64,000 bases of DNA from Alkalibacterium pelagium (GCF_900109325.1 NZ_FNZU01000014.1:21729-85728); one strand, 5' to 3'. Numbered from the stretch's first letter, positions 45,271 to 55,771 are shown. The notes: generated by a model from the letters alone, not told the origin. Numbers and translations: made by a program.

Positions 45271-46857
45271 GTGATAAATGAAAAACAGTTGAAAAGAGAA
45301 GTAAGTAGAAGACGGACATTTGCTATCATTTCCCATCCGGATGCCGGAAAAACGACCATTACAGAACAACTGCTGATGTTCGGGGGGGCAATCCGTCAGG
45401 CTGGAACCGTAAAAGCCAAGAAAAGTGGAAAGTTTGCAAAATCTGACTGGATGGAGATTGAGAAGCAGAGAGGAATCTCTGTAACAAGTTCCGTTATGCA
45501 GTTTGAATATCAGGATAAACGTATTAATATCCTGGACACTCCAGGACACGAAGATTTCTCTGAAGACACTTACCGTACCTTGATGGCTGTGGATGCAGCT
45601 GTCATGGTTGTAGACAGTGCCAAGGGGATAGAGGAACAGACGAAAAAACTATTTAAAGTCTGTCGCATGCGTGGCATTCCTATTTTTACATTCATGAATA
45701 AACTTGATAGAGATGGAAGAGAGCCTCTTGAACTTATAGAAGAACTGGAAGAAGTACTCGAAATCGATGCCTACCCAATGAACTGGCCAATCGGGTCAGG
45801 GAAAACTCTTCTTGGGTTATATGATCTTTATCATAACCGGATCGAAGCTTTCCGACCAGAAGAATTGAACAATGGTGAGCGGTTCATCTTTTTAAATGAA
45901 GAAGGTGAAATCAAAGGCGAGCATGCACTTAAAAATGAAAGTATGTATGATCAGGTTCTTGAGGAAGCTCTTCTTCTTAAGGAAGCGGGAAATGATTTTT
46001 CAAGAGAAGCAATCAGTCAAGGGAAACTGACACCGGTTTTCTTCGGATCAGCTCTGACTAATTTTGGCGTGCAGACCTTCCTTGAAACGTTTCTGGAATT
46101 CGCTCCGGAACCTGGGAAGCAGGAAACAGAAGAAGAACAGATTGTTGAGCCTGAGGATACTGACTTTACAGGATTCGTCTTTAAAATCCAAGCCAACATG
46201 GATCCTAAGCACAGGGACCGTATCGCCTTTTTGCGAATTTGTTCCGGTAAGTTTGAACGGGGGATAGATGTTACGTTGTCCAGAGAAGACAAGAAAATGC
46301 GTCTATCTAATTCCACACAGTTTATGGCCGAAAGCAGAGAAACAGTATCTGAAGCAGTGGCTGGAGATATTATAGGCCTCTATGATACAGGTAATTTCCA
46401 GATCGGTGATACGATTTATTCCGGTAAAAATAAAGTGACCTTTAAAGAACTGCCCCAGTTCACACCTGAATTGTTCGTTAAGGTTGAACCGAAAAATGTG
46501 ATGAAACAGAAATCCTTTCATAAAGGGATCAACCAGCTGGTTCAGGAAGGGGCTATTCAGCTTTACAAGGCGTTCCACACGGAGACATACATTATCGGAG
46601 CGGTAGGACAGCTGCAGTTTGAAGTTTTCCAGCATCGTATGAAAAATGAATATAATTCAGAAGTCGTCATGACCTCTATTGGGAGTCGAATTGCTCGTTG
46701 GATTGATAGAGATCAGCTCGATGAGAATATGGGATCCAGCAGAAACATGCTGGTTAGAGACCGGTTTGATAATCCGCTCTTCTTATTTGAAAATGAATTT
46801 GCCATGAGATGGTTCAGTGACAAGTATCCAGATGTAACGCTGACTTCCTTACTATAA
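45271..46857 (+). CDS. prfC: Peptide chain release factor 3
   Basis: Translational GTPase that recycles RF1/RF2. The 528 residues have G1 [10 protein letters not shown]3 [15 protein letters not shown]4 NKLDRDGRE, and the RF3-specific [18 protein letters not shown]-terminal motif. Start codon GTG 45271 follows AAGGAAG. It ends just before a terminator shared with the convergent clpE. Confidence 0.96.
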   Translation: MINEKQLKREVSRRRTFAIISHPDAGKTTITEQLLMFGGAIRQAGTVKAKKSGKFAKSDWMEIEKQRGISVTSSVMQFEYQDKRINILDTPGHEDFSEDTYRTLMAVDAAVMVVDSAKGIEEQTKKLFKVCRMRGIPIFTFMNKLDRDGREPLELIEELEEVLEIDAYPMNWPIGSGKTLLGLYDLYHNRIEAFRPEELNNGERFIFLNEEGEIKGEHALKNESMYDQVLEEALLLKEAGNDFSREAISQGKLTPVFFGSALTNFGVQTFLETFLEFAPEPGKQETEEEQIVEPEDTDFTGFVFKIQANMDPKHRDRIAFLRICSGKFERGIDVTLSREDKKMRLSNSTQFMAESRETVSEAVAGDIIGLYDTGNFQIGDTIYSGKNKVTFKELPQFTPELFVKVEPKNVMKQKSFHKGINQLVQEGAIQLYKAFHTETYIIGAVGQLQFEVFQHRMKNEYNSEVVMTSIGSRIARWIDRDQLDENMGSSRNMLVRDRFDNPLFLFENEFAMRWFSDKYPDVTLTSLL

Positions 46858-46861
46858 GAAT

Positions 46862-46900
46862 AAAGCCACCCGATCTGTTAAGATCGGGTGGCTTTTCCAA
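46862..46900. terminator. Bidirectional terminator between prfC and clpE
   Basis: AAAGCCACCCGATC pairs with GATCGGGTGGCTTT around TGTTAA. T-run to the right, A-run to the left. Confidence 0.92.
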
Positions 46901-46901
46901 T

Positions 46902-49148
46902 TTACTCAGTGCTGTCTGATTCTTCTGTTTCTTTTTCGGAAGGAGAGGGTTGTGCGTTATCCTCTCTACGGATCTGAATAGTACCTTCATCATCAACCGT
47001 TGCAACGATATGACCAGGTTCGGGATGATTCAGATAGAATTCTGCAATCTTATCCTCGATCTGCTCTTCGATCACTCGACGGAGCGGTCGTGCACCCATT
47101 TTCGGATCGTATCCAAGATCGACAAGTTTTTCTTTCGCTGATTGATCAACAGTCAGCGTAATCTCATGTTCGCTTAAGGCTTCATTTACATCTTCAAGCA
47201 TCAGCTCGATAATATCTAGAAGATTCTTTTTGGAGAGTGAATGAAACTCGACAATACCATCAAATCGGTTAAGAAATTCAGGCTTAAAGTAGTCACCCAA
47301 GTGATTAAGGATAGAGTGCTGACTGCCACTCATCTGTGCTCCAAACCCGACACTTGATTCAACGTTTGTTGTACCTGCGTTACTGGTCATGATAATAATC
47401 GTTTCCTTAAAGTTCACGGTGCGTCCTTGAGCATCAGTTAGTCGGCCGTCATCAAGAATCTGAAGGAACATGTGAAGCACATCTGGATGTGCTTTTTCGA
47501 CCTCGTCTACAAGGATAAGGCTGTATGGATTCCTTCTGACTTTTTCGGTCAATTGACCCGCTTCTTCATAGCCGACATAGCCTGGAGGGGAGCCGATCAG
47601 TTTGGACGTGCTGTGTTTTTCCATGTATTCACTCATGTCCAGGCGGATATAAGAGTCCTTGCTTCCGAACAGTTCCAATGCCAATGTCTTAGCCAGTTCA
47701 GTTTTACCGACACCAGTTGGACCCACGAACATAAAGGATCCGATTGGACGATTTTTCTGTCTCAATCCGATGCGATTTCTTCTTATAGCTTTTGCTACTT
47801 TTGTAACAGCTTCATCTTGTCCAATAACATGATTCTTCAGGGACTGATCAAGGTCTTTCAGCTGTTCCTGTTCTTTCTCTTTCAGTTCGCCCACTGGGAT
47901 ACCTGTTTTAATCTCTATGATGTTAATGATATCCTGTTCGGTTACCTCGGGCTGATCAGATTCTGGGGTCTGCTGATCAATCATATCTTTGTATTTAGCT
48001 GACTGATCCCGATAAAAAGCTGCTTTTTCGTAATCTTCCTGCTCAAGTGCTTCCTGTTTAAGCGTCTCAGCTTCCTTGATTTTTTCTTCCAATGAAGCGG
48101 GATCAACTGTCTGAATCGTCAGATTTTTCTTAGATCCTGATTCATCAAGCAAATCAATGGCTTTATCTGGAAGGAATCGATCTTGTATATAGCGATGTGA
48201 TAGCTCGACCGCAGCTTTGATCGCCTTGTCTGTATACCTCACGTGATGATAATCTTCATATTGCTTCTGAATACCTTTCAGAATAGTCAGAGTTTCATCT
48301 AATGATGGCTCGTTGACTCGAACTGGCTGGAGTCGGCGCTCAAGAGCCGGATCCTTCTCGATTTTGCGGTATTCATTTAATGTCGTTGCACCGACCATCT
48401 GAAGTTCTCCTCTGGCTAGTGCAGGTTTCAGAATATTTCCGGCATCCATACTGCTTCCTTCGGCTGATCCTGCACCGACGATTTCATGTACTTCATCAAT
48501 GAATAGAATGATGTCATCATTTTCTTTCAGTTCATTCATCAGCTGCTGCATACGTTCTTCAAATTGTCCTCTGATTCCCGTTCCTTGAACAAGAGAAGCA
48601 ACATCAAGTCTAATGACTTCTTTATCCTGGAGTTTTTGAGGGACATCGCCTTCGGTTATTTTAAGCGCTAATCCTTCGACAATTGCTGTTTTACCTACTC
48701 CGGCTTCCCCAGTTAGAACCGGGTTGTTTTTTGTCCGTCTGTTCAGTATCTCAATGACCCGTTCAATTTCACGGTCGCGACCGATGACTGGATCGATTTT
48801 TCCGTCTCTTGCCATCTGAGTCAGATCGACGCCATATTCACCGAGCAGACCACCGCGGGACCCATTATTAGGTGGCTGATTATTTCCTCGGAAATTCTGA
48901 CGGCCAGGTGGGGGAGTCTGCCCTTGATTCTGTGGTCCCATTCCTCTTGAGAGAGCTTTGAACAAATCATCAAACTGATTAAAGCCAAAAGGATCCGGCT
49001 GATTGCTCTGGTTCATGCGTCCTTGCTGCTCCTGCTGTTTGATTTCTCTATAACACTTCTGACAAAGATCGATTTCTCGTCTCTGACCATTAATACTTGT
49101 GGTTAGGTGTATCGTTGCGTTACGTTCCATACAACGTTGGCATATCAT
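46902..49148 (-). CDS. clpE: ATP-dependent Clp ATPase ClpE
   Basis: HSP100 unfoldase working with ClpP on stress-damaged proteins. The 748 residues start with the ClpE zinc finger (C3, C6, C29, C32), a Gln/Asn/Gly-rich linker (about 38-100), a first AAA+ module with GEAGVGKTA, a UVR-type coiled-coil insert ([22 protein letters not shown] region), and a second AAA+ module with GPTGVGKTE and the [13 protein letters not shown] motif. An acidic tail ends it. GGAAGG precedes the ATG. Two CtsR operators overlap its promoter, as described separately. Confidence 0.95.
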   Translation of the reverse strand: MICQRCMERNATIHLTTSINGQRREIDLCQKCYREIKQQEQQGRMNQSNQPDPFGFNQFDDLFKALSRGMGPQNQGQTPPPGRQNFRGNNQPPNNGSRGGLLGEYGVDLTQMARDGKIDPVIGRDREIERVIEILNRRTKNNPVLTGEAGVGKTAIVEGLALKITEGDVPQKLQDKEVIRLDVASLVQGTGIRGQFEERMQQLMNELKENDDIILFIDEVHEIVGAGSAEGSSMDAGNILKPALARGELQMVGATTLNEYRKIEKDPALERRLQPVRVNEPSLDETLTILKGIQKQYEDYHHVRYTDKAIKAAVELSHRYIQDRFLPDKAIDLLDESGSKKNLTIQTVDPASLEEKIKEAETLKQEALEQEDYEKAAFYRDQSAKYKDMIDQQTPESDQPEVTEQDIINIIEIKTGIPVGELKEKEQEQLKDLDQSLKNHVIGQDEAVTKVAKAIRRNRIGLRQKNRPIGSFMFVGPTGVGKTELAKTLALELFGSKDSYIRLDMSEYMEKHSTSKLIGSPPGYVGYEEAGQLTEKVRRNPYSLILVDEVEKAHPDVLHMFLQILDDGRLTDAQGRTVNFKETIIIMTSNAGTTNVESSVGFGAQMSGSQHSILNHLGDYFKPEFLNRFDGIVEFHSLSKKNLLDIIELMLEDVNEALSEHEITLTVDQSAKEKLVDLGYDPKMGARPLRRVIEEQIEDKIAEFYLNHPEPGHIVATVDDEGTIQIRREDNAQPSPSEKETEESDSTE

Positions 49149-49238
49149 AATTAAGACCTTCCTTTCGAGGATGATACTCTCATTATACTAAGTTATTGGA
49201 TAAAGGTCAGTTGATATACATATAGAAGCGTTCACTTC

Positions 49239-49256
49239 TTGACCATTACTGACCTT
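49239..49256 (-). promoter_or_regulatory. CtsR operator (promoter-distal copy, downstream of -10)
   Basis: Read on the minus strand: AGGTCAGTAATGGTCAA, two RGTCA half-sites in tandem with three bases between, matching the CtsR heptad repeat. It lies just downstream of the predicted clpE -10 box. Confidence 0.8.
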
Positions 49257-49267
49257 TTCGATAATTA

Positions 49268-49296
49268 AGTATACTCTGACCATTACTGACTTTCAA
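49268..49296 (-). promoter_or_regulatory. clpE promoter with embedded CtsR operator
   Basis: On the minus strand, TTGAAA (49296-49291), a 17-base spacer and TATACT (49273-49268) form the promoter. The spacer contains a second CtsR operator, AAGTCAGTAATGGTCAG (49293-49276), so repressor binding would block RNA polymerase directly. CtsR itself is not in the window. Confidence 0.82.
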
Positions 49297-49413
49297 GTCA
49301 TAAATGAGATTTAGTAAAAAATAGTTGTAGGTATAGGAAAAAAATGGTAATCTGTAATGGAAGAAAGGGTAGTATGATAAGCTTGGAACATGTTGGTGCA
49401 GCGATCGAATGTT

Positions 49414-49452
49414 CATGAAGCGCTTTCATAATGCTCATTTCTACCATACTAT
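49414..49452 (+). promoter_or_regulatory. Possible ptsHI promoter with cre-like palindrome
   Basis: TTTCAT (49424-49429), 17-base spacer, TACTAT (49447-49452) may be the promoter. It overlaps TGAAGCGCTTTCA (49416-49428), a catabolite-response-element-like dyad one base shorter than the TGAAANCGNTTTCA-type consensus. The leader would be very short. Confidence 0.4.
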
Positions 49453-49475
49453 CTACTATTAAAGGAGAATTCATA

Positions 49476-49742
49476 ATGGAAAAAAGAGAATACAACGTAA
49501 CTGCAGAAACAGGGATCCACGCTAGACCAGCAACTTTACTGGTACAGACAGCGAGCAAATACAACTCAGATATTACTTTAGAATATAAAGGAAAATCTGT
49601 TAACCTGAAATCAATCATGGGCGTTATGTCTCTAGGTGTTGGTAAAGGTGCTGACGTTTCTATCACTGCAGAAGGTGCAGACGAAAAAGAAGCGATCGAA
49701 GGAATCGATCAGACAATCAAGAATGAGGGAATGGCTGAATAA
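49476..49742 (+). CDS. ptsH: Phosphocarrier protein HPr
   Basis: Carries phosphate from enzyme I to sugar-specific EII proteins. The 88-residue protein from ATG 49476 (AAAGGAG nine bases upstream) has the active-site G13-I-H15-A-R-P and the regulatory S46 in LKSIMGV, target of HPr kinase, so it can act as a CcpA co-repressor in its Ser-P form. The stop TAA overlaps the ptsI ATG by one base. Confidence 0.97.
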   Translation: MEKREYNVTAETGIHARPATLLVQTASKYNSDITLEYKGKSVNLKSIMGVMSLGVGKGADVSITAEGADEKEAIEGIDQTIKNEGMAE

Positions 49743-51463
49743 TGACCTCACAAGTATCTGGAATTGCAGCGAGCGATGGAATTGCTCAAGCTAAAGCCTA
49801 CTTACTTATCGAGCCAGATTTAACTGTAGAAAAAACAAGTGTTACTGACACGGGTGCCGAAAAAGACCGCCTGACTAAAGCAATCGATGAGTCTAAAGAA
49901 CAGCTGGGCAAGATCCGCAGCATTGCCGCTGAATCTTTAGGCGAAGAAGAAGCACAAGTCTTTGATGCACATGTCATGGTATTGTCTGATCCTGATCTGA
50001 TCGATCAGACACATGCTGTAATCGATAACGACAAAGTCAATGCAGATTTTGCTTTCAAACAAGTGACGGATACATTCATTGCTATGTTTGAAGGGATGGA
50101 AGACAATGCTTATATGCAGGAACGTGCAGCAGACATCAAAGATGTCAGAAAACGAGTACTTGCTCGTTTACTGAACGTGACCCTTCCTTCTCCAGCTACT
50201 ATAGATGAAGAAGTCATAATCATTGCTGAAGATCTTACACCTAGTGATACTGCCCAGTTAAATAAGAAGTATGTAAAAGCCTTTGTAACTGATATCGGAG
50301 GAAGAACCTCTCACTCAGCAATTATGGCCCGTTCTCTTGAAATTCCTGCTATTGTGGGTACAAAGAACATTACAGAACTCGTTAAAGAAGAGGATTATTT
50401 AATTGTAGACGGAATTGAAGGAGAAGTAATGATCAATCCTTCCGAGGAAGATATTTCTTCTTTCAACAAAAAAGCTGATGAATTTGCTCAGTTGAAAGCA
50501 GAATGGGACCGTCTTAAAGATGAGCCTAGTCTGACTAAAGATGGACAGCACGTAGAATTGGCTGCCAATATTGGGACACCTAAGGATCTTGAAGGGGTAA
50601 ACAATAATGGTGGGGAAGCAATCGGGCTTTACCGTACCGAATTCCTTTATATGGATTCTAATGAACTGCCATCAGAAGATGAGCAGTATGATGCCTACAA
50701 AAAAGTTCTTGAAGGTATGGGTGACAAGCCAGTCGTTGTCAGAACAATGGACATCGGTGGAGATAAAGAACTGCCATATCTGGAACTACCTGTAGAAATG
50801 AATCCATTCCTAGGGTACCGCGCGATTCGTGTCAGCCTGGATCAGGATAGTGTGTTCCGTACGCAATTGAGAGCATTATTAAGAGCTTCAGTTCACGGCA
50901 CACTTCGCATCATGTTCCCTATGATTGCGACCTTACCTGAATTCAGAGCTGCGAAAGCCATTTTAGAAGAAGAAAAAGTTAAATTGATCGAAGAAGGTAC
51001 TGAGGTATCTGACTCTATCGAAGTGGGAATCATGATCGAAATACCGGCAGCAGCAGTGCTGGCTGATCAGTTTGCTAAAGAAGTAGACTTTTTCAGTATC
51101 GGAACGAACGATCTGATCCAATACACTATGGCAGCAGACCGCATGAATGAACGCGTCTCTTATCTATACCAGCCGTATAACCCATCGATCCTTCGCCTGA
51201 TCAAAGGTGTAATCGATGCTGCGCATAACGAAGGCAAATGGGCCGGAATGTGCGGAGAAATGGCAGGAGATCAGATCGCTGTTCCACTACTTGTGGGACT
51301 CGGACTGGATGAGTTTTCTATGAGTGCGACCAGTATTCTGAAAACTAGAAGCCTATTGAGAAAGCTTGACACAGCTGAAATGAAAGAACTGGCTGATAAA
51401 GCTCTGACAGAATGCACTACTTCTGAAGAAGTTATGGCATTGGTCGATCAATACGTATCATAA
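49742..51463 (+). CDS. ptsI: Phosphoenolpyruvate-protein phosphotransferase (PTS enzyme I)
   Basis: Transfers phosphate from PEP to HPr. The 573 residues contain the phospho-histidine motif GGRTSH191SAIMAR, the PEP-binding domain with [10 protein letters not shown] and [16 protein letters not shown], and the catalytic GMCGEMAGD cysteine loop. It is translationally coupled to ptsH and followed by a strong terminator. Confidence 0.97.
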   Translation: MTSQVSGIAASDGIAQAKAYLLIEPDLTVEKTSVTDTGAEKDRLTKAIDESKEQLGKIRSIAAESLGEEEAQVFDAHVMVLSDPDLIDQTHAVIDNDKVNADFAFKQVTDTFIAMFEGMEDNAYMQERAADIKDVRKRVLARLLNVTLPSPATIDEEVIIIAEDLTPSDTAQLNKKYVKAFVTDIGGRTSHSAIMARSLEIPAIVGTKNITELVKEEDYLIVDGIEGEVMINPSEEDISSFNKKADEFAQLKAEWDRLKDEPSLTKDGQHVELAANIGTPKDLEGVNNNGGEAIGLYRTEFLYMDSNELPSEDEQYDAYKKVLEGMGDKPVVVRTMDIGGDKELPYLELPVEMNPFLGYRAIRVSLDQDSVFRTQLRALLRASVHGTLRIMFPMIATLPEFRAAKAILEEEKVKLIEEGTEVSDSIEVGIMIEIPAAAVLADQFAKEVDFFSIGTNDLIQYTMAADRMNERVSYLYQPYNPSILRLIKGVIDAAHNEGKWAGMCGEMAGDQIAVPLLVGLGLDEFSMSATSILKTRSLLRKLDTAEMKELADKALTECTTSEEVMALVDQYVS

Positions 51464-51469
51464 TCGATA

Positions 51470-51508
51470 AACAGACTGGGCCTCAACCTGACCCAGTCTG
51501 TTTTGCTA
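51470..51508 (+). terminator. Terminator of ptsHI
   Basis: ACAGACTGGG pairs with CCCAGTCTGT around an eleven-base loop, followed by TTTTG. Confidence 0.9.
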
Positions 51509-51531
51509 TACATAAAAGAGGAGGCTACTTT

Positions 51532-52395
51532 ATGAAGAAGATAGGATTTATCGGCACAGGAGTCATGGGACAGTCGATCGTGAAACATTTGCTTAATGCA
51601 GGCTATGAGGTAACCGTCTACAATCGTACAAAATCAAAAGCTGATGACCTGATCAGTCTTGGTGCAAGGTGGAAAGATACTCCTATCAAAGTGGCGAGTG
51701 AGACTGACCTGATTTTTACTATGGTAGGGTACCCTAGTGATGTGGAAGAGGTTTATTATGGAAATGATGGAATCTTTCAGACGGATTTCAGCAATAAACT
51801 GGCGGTCGATTTGACCACCAGTACACCTTCTTTAGCAGAAAAAATATATGATACTGCCTTAGAGGCTGGGGGACAAGCCCTGGACGCTCCGGTATCCGGT
51901 GGAGATCTGGGAGCAAGGAACGGCACGCTGACCATCATGATTGGTGGAGAGTCAAGAGTGTTTGAGTCCTGCAGGCCAGTTCTTGAACTCTTTTCGAAAT
52001 CACTTGAACATCATGGACCGGCGGGAAGCGGTCAGCATACTAAAATGGCTAATCAGATTATGGTTGCAGGCACGATGACTGGGATGACTGAAATGCTGGT
52101 CTATGCAGAAAAAGCCGGACTTGATTTGGATAAGGTGGTTAAAACCTTGAGCGGAGGGGCAGCAGCCAACTGGTCACTTGAAAACTATGCCCCAAGAATC
52201 ATCAAGGAAGACTACTCCCCAGGCTTTTTCGTGAAGCACTTTATTAAAGACCTCAATATTGCGCTTCAAGAGGCTGAAAAAATGGGGCTTGAGTTACCGG
52301 CCACGGCTAGAGCAAAAGCTTTATACGATCAGCTTGCAGAAAAAGGACATGAAGATGGTGGTACCCAGGCGCTGATCAGGCTCTGGTGGGGCTAG
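51532..52395 (+). CDS. ykwC: NAD(P)-dependent beta-hydroxyacid dehydrogenase (YkwC-like)
   Basis: A 287-residue member of the 3-hydroxyisobutyrate / tartronate semialdehyde reductase family. The Rossmann motif GFIGTGVMGQSIVKHL is at the N-terminus; the substrate motif DAPVSGGDLGARNGTLTIM and the catalytic-lysine segment GSGQHTKMANQIM follow. NRTKSKAD after the second strand suggests NADP preference (Arg/Lys after the strand). The natural substrate is not known. In B. subtilis ykwC also lies in the ptsHI-patA region. Confidence 0.87.
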   Translation: MKKIGFIGTGVMGQSIVKHLLNAGYEVTVYNRTKSKADDLISLGARWKDTPIKVASETDLIFTMVGYPSDVEEVYYGNDGIFQTDFSNKLAVDLTTSTPSLAEKIYDTALEAGGQALDAPVSGGDLGARNGTLTIMIGGESRVFESCRPVLELFSKSLEHHGPAGSGQHTKMANQIMVAGTMTGMTEMLVYAEKAGLDLDKVVKTLSGGAAANWSLENYAPRIIKEDYSPGFFVKHFIKDLNIALQEAEKMGLELPATARAKALYDQLAEKGHEDGGTQALIRLWWG

Positions 52396-52430
52396 ACTGA
52401 GATAGATTGGCTTCATCGTTTGATAAGTAC

Positions 52431-52482
52431 AAAAAGAGGAGTCGCCTTGATTATAACTTCAGGGTGACTCCTCTTTTGTGTA
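52431..52482. terminator. Terminator after the ykwC-like gene
   Basis: AAAAGAGGAGTC pairs with GACTCCTCTTTT, with an inner CC/GG step and a loop of about 15 bases. Symmetric A and T runs allow use from both strands, though patA ends about 90 bases further on. Confidence 0.85.
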
Positions 52483-52568
52483 GTGTCATGTGTAGCAAGC
52501 GTATGGCTTGCTAGTGCTGTTGAAAATCTGCAGGTTTTTCGAAACAGGACGTGTTCCAGTAGTCCAGC

Positions 52569-53735
52569 TTATTTATTTTCCATATACTCTGCAATACGGT
52601 CCATAGCTGTCTGGATATTGTCGAGACTGGCTGCATAACTTAATCTGACATAGCCTTCTCCTGCATCCCCAAATGCACTCCCGGGAATTATCGCGACTTT
52701 CGTTTCTTTTGCCAGGTCGTAGCAGAAGTCATAGCTGTTCTGATTAAGTCTTTCCGGGACTTTAGCGAATACATAGAAGGCTCCAGTAGGTTCAGCAATT
52801 TCAAAACCGAGAGCAGAGAGTTTTTCTACCACAACATTTCGGCGCTTAAGGTACTGATCTCGCATAGGTATGGCATCGTCTTTCCCTACAGTAAGGGCTT
52901 CTATGCCAGCAAACTGTGTGATGCTTGATGCACTAGTTACGAGGGACTGATGGGTTTTCACTATCTGTTCAGACAGGTACTCAGGCGCAAAAATAAGTCC
53001 CAGTCTCCACCCTGTCATAGCATGTGATTTTGACAGGCCATTTATCACAATTGTCTGTTGTCTTAAATATTCACCGAGGGATACAAAAGGCTCATCGTAG
53101 ACGATTTCACTATAAATTTCATCACTTATGGCAATGACTTCCGGGAAGCGACTGAATAAGTCGGCGAGCTTCATTACTGTCTCTTTATCCCAAGTTGTCC
53201 CGGTAGGGTTATTAGGATAGTTGAAGATTACGGCTTTCAGGGAATCTTTATGTTCATTCATCGTCTTTTCTAGAATTTCCGGATCGATAACAAATCCGGT
53301 ATCTGATGTATCGATGAAAATGGGCTCTGCTTTAGCGTATCTGACCAGAGATTCATAAAGAGTGAAAAACGGAGATGGAATAATTACTTTGTCTCCTGGA
53401 TTAAGAAGAGTCAGAAGGCTGGCAGCGAGGGCCTCTGTCGCGCCAACTGTTGCAATGATCTCAGTATCCGGGTTATAGTCGAGGCGATACTTTTCATTAA
53501 CAAAAGCTGCTGCAGCTTCGCGCAGGAGATGGTAACCTGCAGTCTGGGTGTAAAAAGAAAAATTTTCATCGATTGCCCGCTTTGCCGCTTCCTTGACATG
53601 CGAAGGGGTTGGGAAGTCAGGCTGTCCCAGTGTCAATCGAATGAGTTCGCCAAATTCAGAGACTTGCTCATCGAATTGTCTGATTTGAGAAATCTCAGCT
53701 TGGAGTACTTCTTTATTGAAAAGTGAATCAGTCAT
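52569..53735 (-). CDS. patA: PLP-dependent aminotransferase PatA (class I/II)
   Basis: Fold type I aminotransferase, related to N-acetyl-L,L-diaminopimelate/aromatic transaminases. The start is ATG 53735: AAGGATG stands seven bases upstream, while the two earlier ATGs lie in that site. In the 388 residues, NYPNNPTGT and the PLP lysine in NGLSKSHAMTGWRLG are clear, as is the C-terminal YVRLSYA arginine motif. It marks the last core gene before the accessory island; the left end of an IS1380-type element starts about 60 bases from its start codon. Confidence 0.92.
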   Translation of the reverse strand: MTDSLFNKEVLQAEISQIRQFDEQVSEFGELIRLTLGQPDFPTPSHVKEAAKRAIDENFSFYTQTAGYHLLREAAAAFVNEKYRLDYNPDTEIIATVGATEALAASLLTLLNPGDKVIIPSPFFTLYESLVRYAKAEPIFIDTSDTGFVIDPEILEKTMNEHKDSLKAVIFNYPNNPTGTTWDKETVMKLADLFSRFPEVIAISDEIYSEIVYDEPFVSLGEYLRQQTIVINGLSKSHAMTGWRLGLIFAPEYLSEQIVKTHQSLVTSASSITQFAGIEALTVGKDDAIPMRDQYLKRRNVVVEKLSALGFEIAEPTGAFYVFAKVPERLNQNSYDFCYDLAKETKVAIIPGSAFGDAGEGYVRLSYAASLDNIQTAMDRIAEYMENK

Positions 53736-53796
53736 AATCATCATCCTTCTTTTTTACTTATTAGTTTATCATACATTTTTAATAGACATAATTGAA

Positions 53797-54126
53797 CCTG
53801 AATTATTCATACTTATTTGTCAGAACTAGCATTTACCCCGAATTAATACCGTTTACCACTCTATTCATTGTTCACCCGTTGGGTGAAGTAAAAAAGATAC
53901 AAAAAGAGCACACTCTGTGATATTGTAAAGTCAACCAAAACCCAAATACCAAAAAGAGGTGTGCTCTTATATGGAAACTTTACAAGAAAAATCGCTGAAA
54001 TTCAACTCAAATATGATTGTTTCAAACGATGGAGGACAATTGTCCAATGATGCCGGACTTCTTTTACTTTTTGAGTTTTTACACAAGATTATGGGCTTGA
54101 CTGAACTTGTAAAAGAAGCCCTCTAA
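53797..54126 (+). mobile_element. Truncated left end of an IS1380-family element
   Basis: The segment starts with CCTGAATTATTCAT, matched by CCTGAATAATTCAT at 63674, and parallels that second copy through the transposase start. Both carry TTCACCC-GTT-GGGTGAA (here 53871-53887), a perfect hairpin before the transposase gene. The two copies are visibly different (roughly three quarters identical by eye), so they are not the same insertion sequence. The right part of the element is missing. Confidence 0.8.
53971..54126 (+). pseudogene. IS1380-type transposase, N-terminal 51 codons only
   Basis: ATG 53971 opens METLQEKSLKFNSN, then VSNDGGQLSNDAGLLLLFE, the characteristic IS1380 transposase N-terminus, also found at 63842. 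After ELVKEAL the frame stops at TAA 54124 and resemblance to the second copy ends, so the element was cut by a later event. No DDE catalytic part remains. Confidence 0.82.
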
Positions 54127-54513
54127 AACAATTAAAATAAAACTTAGTGAGATTAATAAACGATTTAAAGACGATCTAACAAATAATTACTCTGTTTTTA
54201 ATTTCTAGGACGGTCTACTTCTTTATTGTAGAACCGCATCTCAACTATTGAAAAAATGGTAAACAGACATAAGTCTTTACTTGTAATTAATAAAAAATCG
54301 AAATGTTTGACAATGTAGATAGACAGCCATAAACTAAGAACACAGTCTATATCTACATCTGTAAGCTAAACTTATTATTGGAGGAGGTCGCTCTTTATCA
54401 TAAATGGTTTGTTGAAGAGGAATTAGTTCAATAATCACGATTGATACATTAAAATACTTGTCGATTTTAAAATTTTTTAATAATAAAAAATTACTAAGAA
54501 AGGAAGTTTAACT
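54127..54513. other. 387-base gap between IS remnant and DUF305 gene
   Basis: AT-rich, without a convincing gene. It contains the TTGACA/TAAACT promoter and cop-box described separately, and otherwise short decayed-looking frames, such as one ending LYHKWFVEEELVQ at about 54435, that I could not identify. Confidence 0.6.
54307..54363 (+). promoter_or_regulatory. Promoter with cop-box operator (TACATCTGTA)
   Basis: TTGACA (54307-54312), a 17-base spacer and TAAACT (54330-54335) form the promoter. TACATCTGTA at 54354-54363 matches the CopY operator core TACANNTGTA and lies close downstream of the expected transcription start. A related GACA-A-TGTA stretch (one base short) begins inside the -35 box. 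No copY gene is present in the window. Confidence 0.65.
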
Positions 54514-54984
54514 GTGAAGAAATATATACGTTTCGGATTAATGATTTTAACTTCTACTGTTGTGATGTACTTTCTAATGTTTGTGAATGTTAATGAATTT
54601 GCACATATTTACTTGAGTCAAACCCGTGTTTATATGGCTATTCTAATGGGGGCTGTCATGGCAATAATTATGATGGGTTTTATGTGGAAAATGTACGACA
54701 ACAAAAAATTAAATACCGTCATAATGGGACTTTCGGTTTTACTCGTGGTGGGATCGTTTGGGCTTATTCAAAACCAAGTTGGCGTAGATGATACTGCTTG
54801 GATGAGGGCTATGATTCCACACCATTCTACCGCTATTATGACGAGTGAAAATGCCAATCTCACAGATTCACGGGCGCAGCAATTAAGCGAAGAAATTATC
54901 CAAGCCCAAGAAGAAGAAATTGCTGAAATGGAACAATTGATAGAAGACATAGAGGAAAATGGGAAGCAAACTCAAGATGATTAA
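54514..54984 (+). CDS. DUF305 family membrane-anchored protein
   Basis: A 156-residue protein from GTG 54514 with AAAGGAAG ten bases upstream. Two or three N-terminal hydrophobic segments (about 5-25, 38-58, 65-85) precede a helical DUF305 domain with the paired histidines in MIPHHSTAIM and a Glu-rich C-terminal helix. DUF305 proteins are ferritin-like helical bundles often found with copper resistance genes. The upstream cop-box and the following YdhK gene fit a copper-responsive unit; direct function is unknown. Confidence 0.83.
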   Translation: MKKYIRFGLMILTSTVVMYFLMFVNVNEFAHIYLSQTRVYMAILMGAVMAIIMMGFMWKMYDNKKLNTVIMGLSVLLVVGSFGLIQNQVGVDDTAWMRAMIPHHSTAIMTSENANLTDSRAQQLSEEIIQAQEEEIAEMEQLIEDIEENGKQTQDD

Positions 54985-55147
54985 ACAGCATAGATTGTCA
55001 TACTAATCTAAACTGATTTCTGCGGTGGGAACGTAAAAGAATGTTCAAGTTACTATTAACCGACCCATTTTTATAATTGAATTTATAAAAGAATGATGTT
55101 AGTATGAATTTTAAATTTAGAGCTTTATTTTTTTAAGGAGGAAAAAA

Positions 55148-55738
55148 ATGAAACAGAATAAAAAATGGATAGGAACTATTTTACTGTCATCTGCCTTATT
55201 ACTTGGAGCATGTGGTAGTGACGAGATAAATGAATCTACTGGAACAGATACAAATCAAACGACAACCGAAGAAACATCTTCAGAAAGTGGTGATCACGGC
55301 GGCATGGTGCACGATGAATCTGGTGAAATCCCAGCAGGTTTGGAAGAAGCTGAAAATCCTACCTACAACGTGGGGGAGACGGCAACAATCACAGACGGGC
55401 ACATGGAAGGCATGGAGGGGGCAGAAGCCACGATTGTGGGCGCTTTTGACACTGTAGCCTACGAGGTATCCTATGATCCTACGAATGGCGGCCCGCGCGA
55501 AGAGAATCACAAATGGGTAATTCACGAGGAGATTGCGGATGCAGGAGAGGAACCTTTCGAACCAGGAGACGAGGTAACCTTGGAAGCCAACCACATGGAA
55601 GGCATGGAAGGCGCAACGGCTACGATTGACGATGCTAAAAGCACCACAGTATACATGATTGACTACCAGCCAACCACGGGTGGAGAGGAAGTCAAGAACC
55701 ATAAATGGGTAACCGACTCGGAGCTTTCTGCTGAGTAA
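55148..55738 (+). CDS. ydhK: YdhK-type lipoprotein with two DUF1541 repeats
   Basis: A 196-residue exported lipoprotein with lipobox LLLGAC (Cys22). After a Ser/Thr/Glu-rich linker there are two DUF1541 repeats: the first runs from GHMEGMEGAEATI to ENHKWVIHEE, the second from NHMEGMEGATATI to KNHKWVTDSE. His and Met (HMEGM) are typical metal-binding residues, and the family is frequent on copper-resistance plasmids of Gram-positive bacteria. AAGGAGGAAA precedes the ATG. A hairpin (AGAGCAGC / GCTGCTCT) ends the gene. Confidence 0.88.
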   Translation: MKQNKKWIGTILLSSALLLGACGSDEINESTGTDTNQTTTEETSSESGDHGGMVHDESGEIPAGLEEAENPTYNVGETATITDGHMEGMEGAEATIVGAFDTVAYEVSYDPTNGGPREENHKWVIHEEIADAGEEPFEPGDEVTLEANHMEGMEGATATIDDAKSTTVYMIDYQPTTGGEEVKNHKWVTDSELSAE

Positions 55739-55771
55739 GAAACAGGGATGTATCTAAAAAAGAATATTGGA

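Noticed and set aside
47472..48002. Open frame of 176 codons on the plus strand inside clpE
   Set aside because: It is antisense to the second AAA+ module of clpE, which has full motif support; it has no ribosome site and low-quality, Phe/Cys-rich composition.
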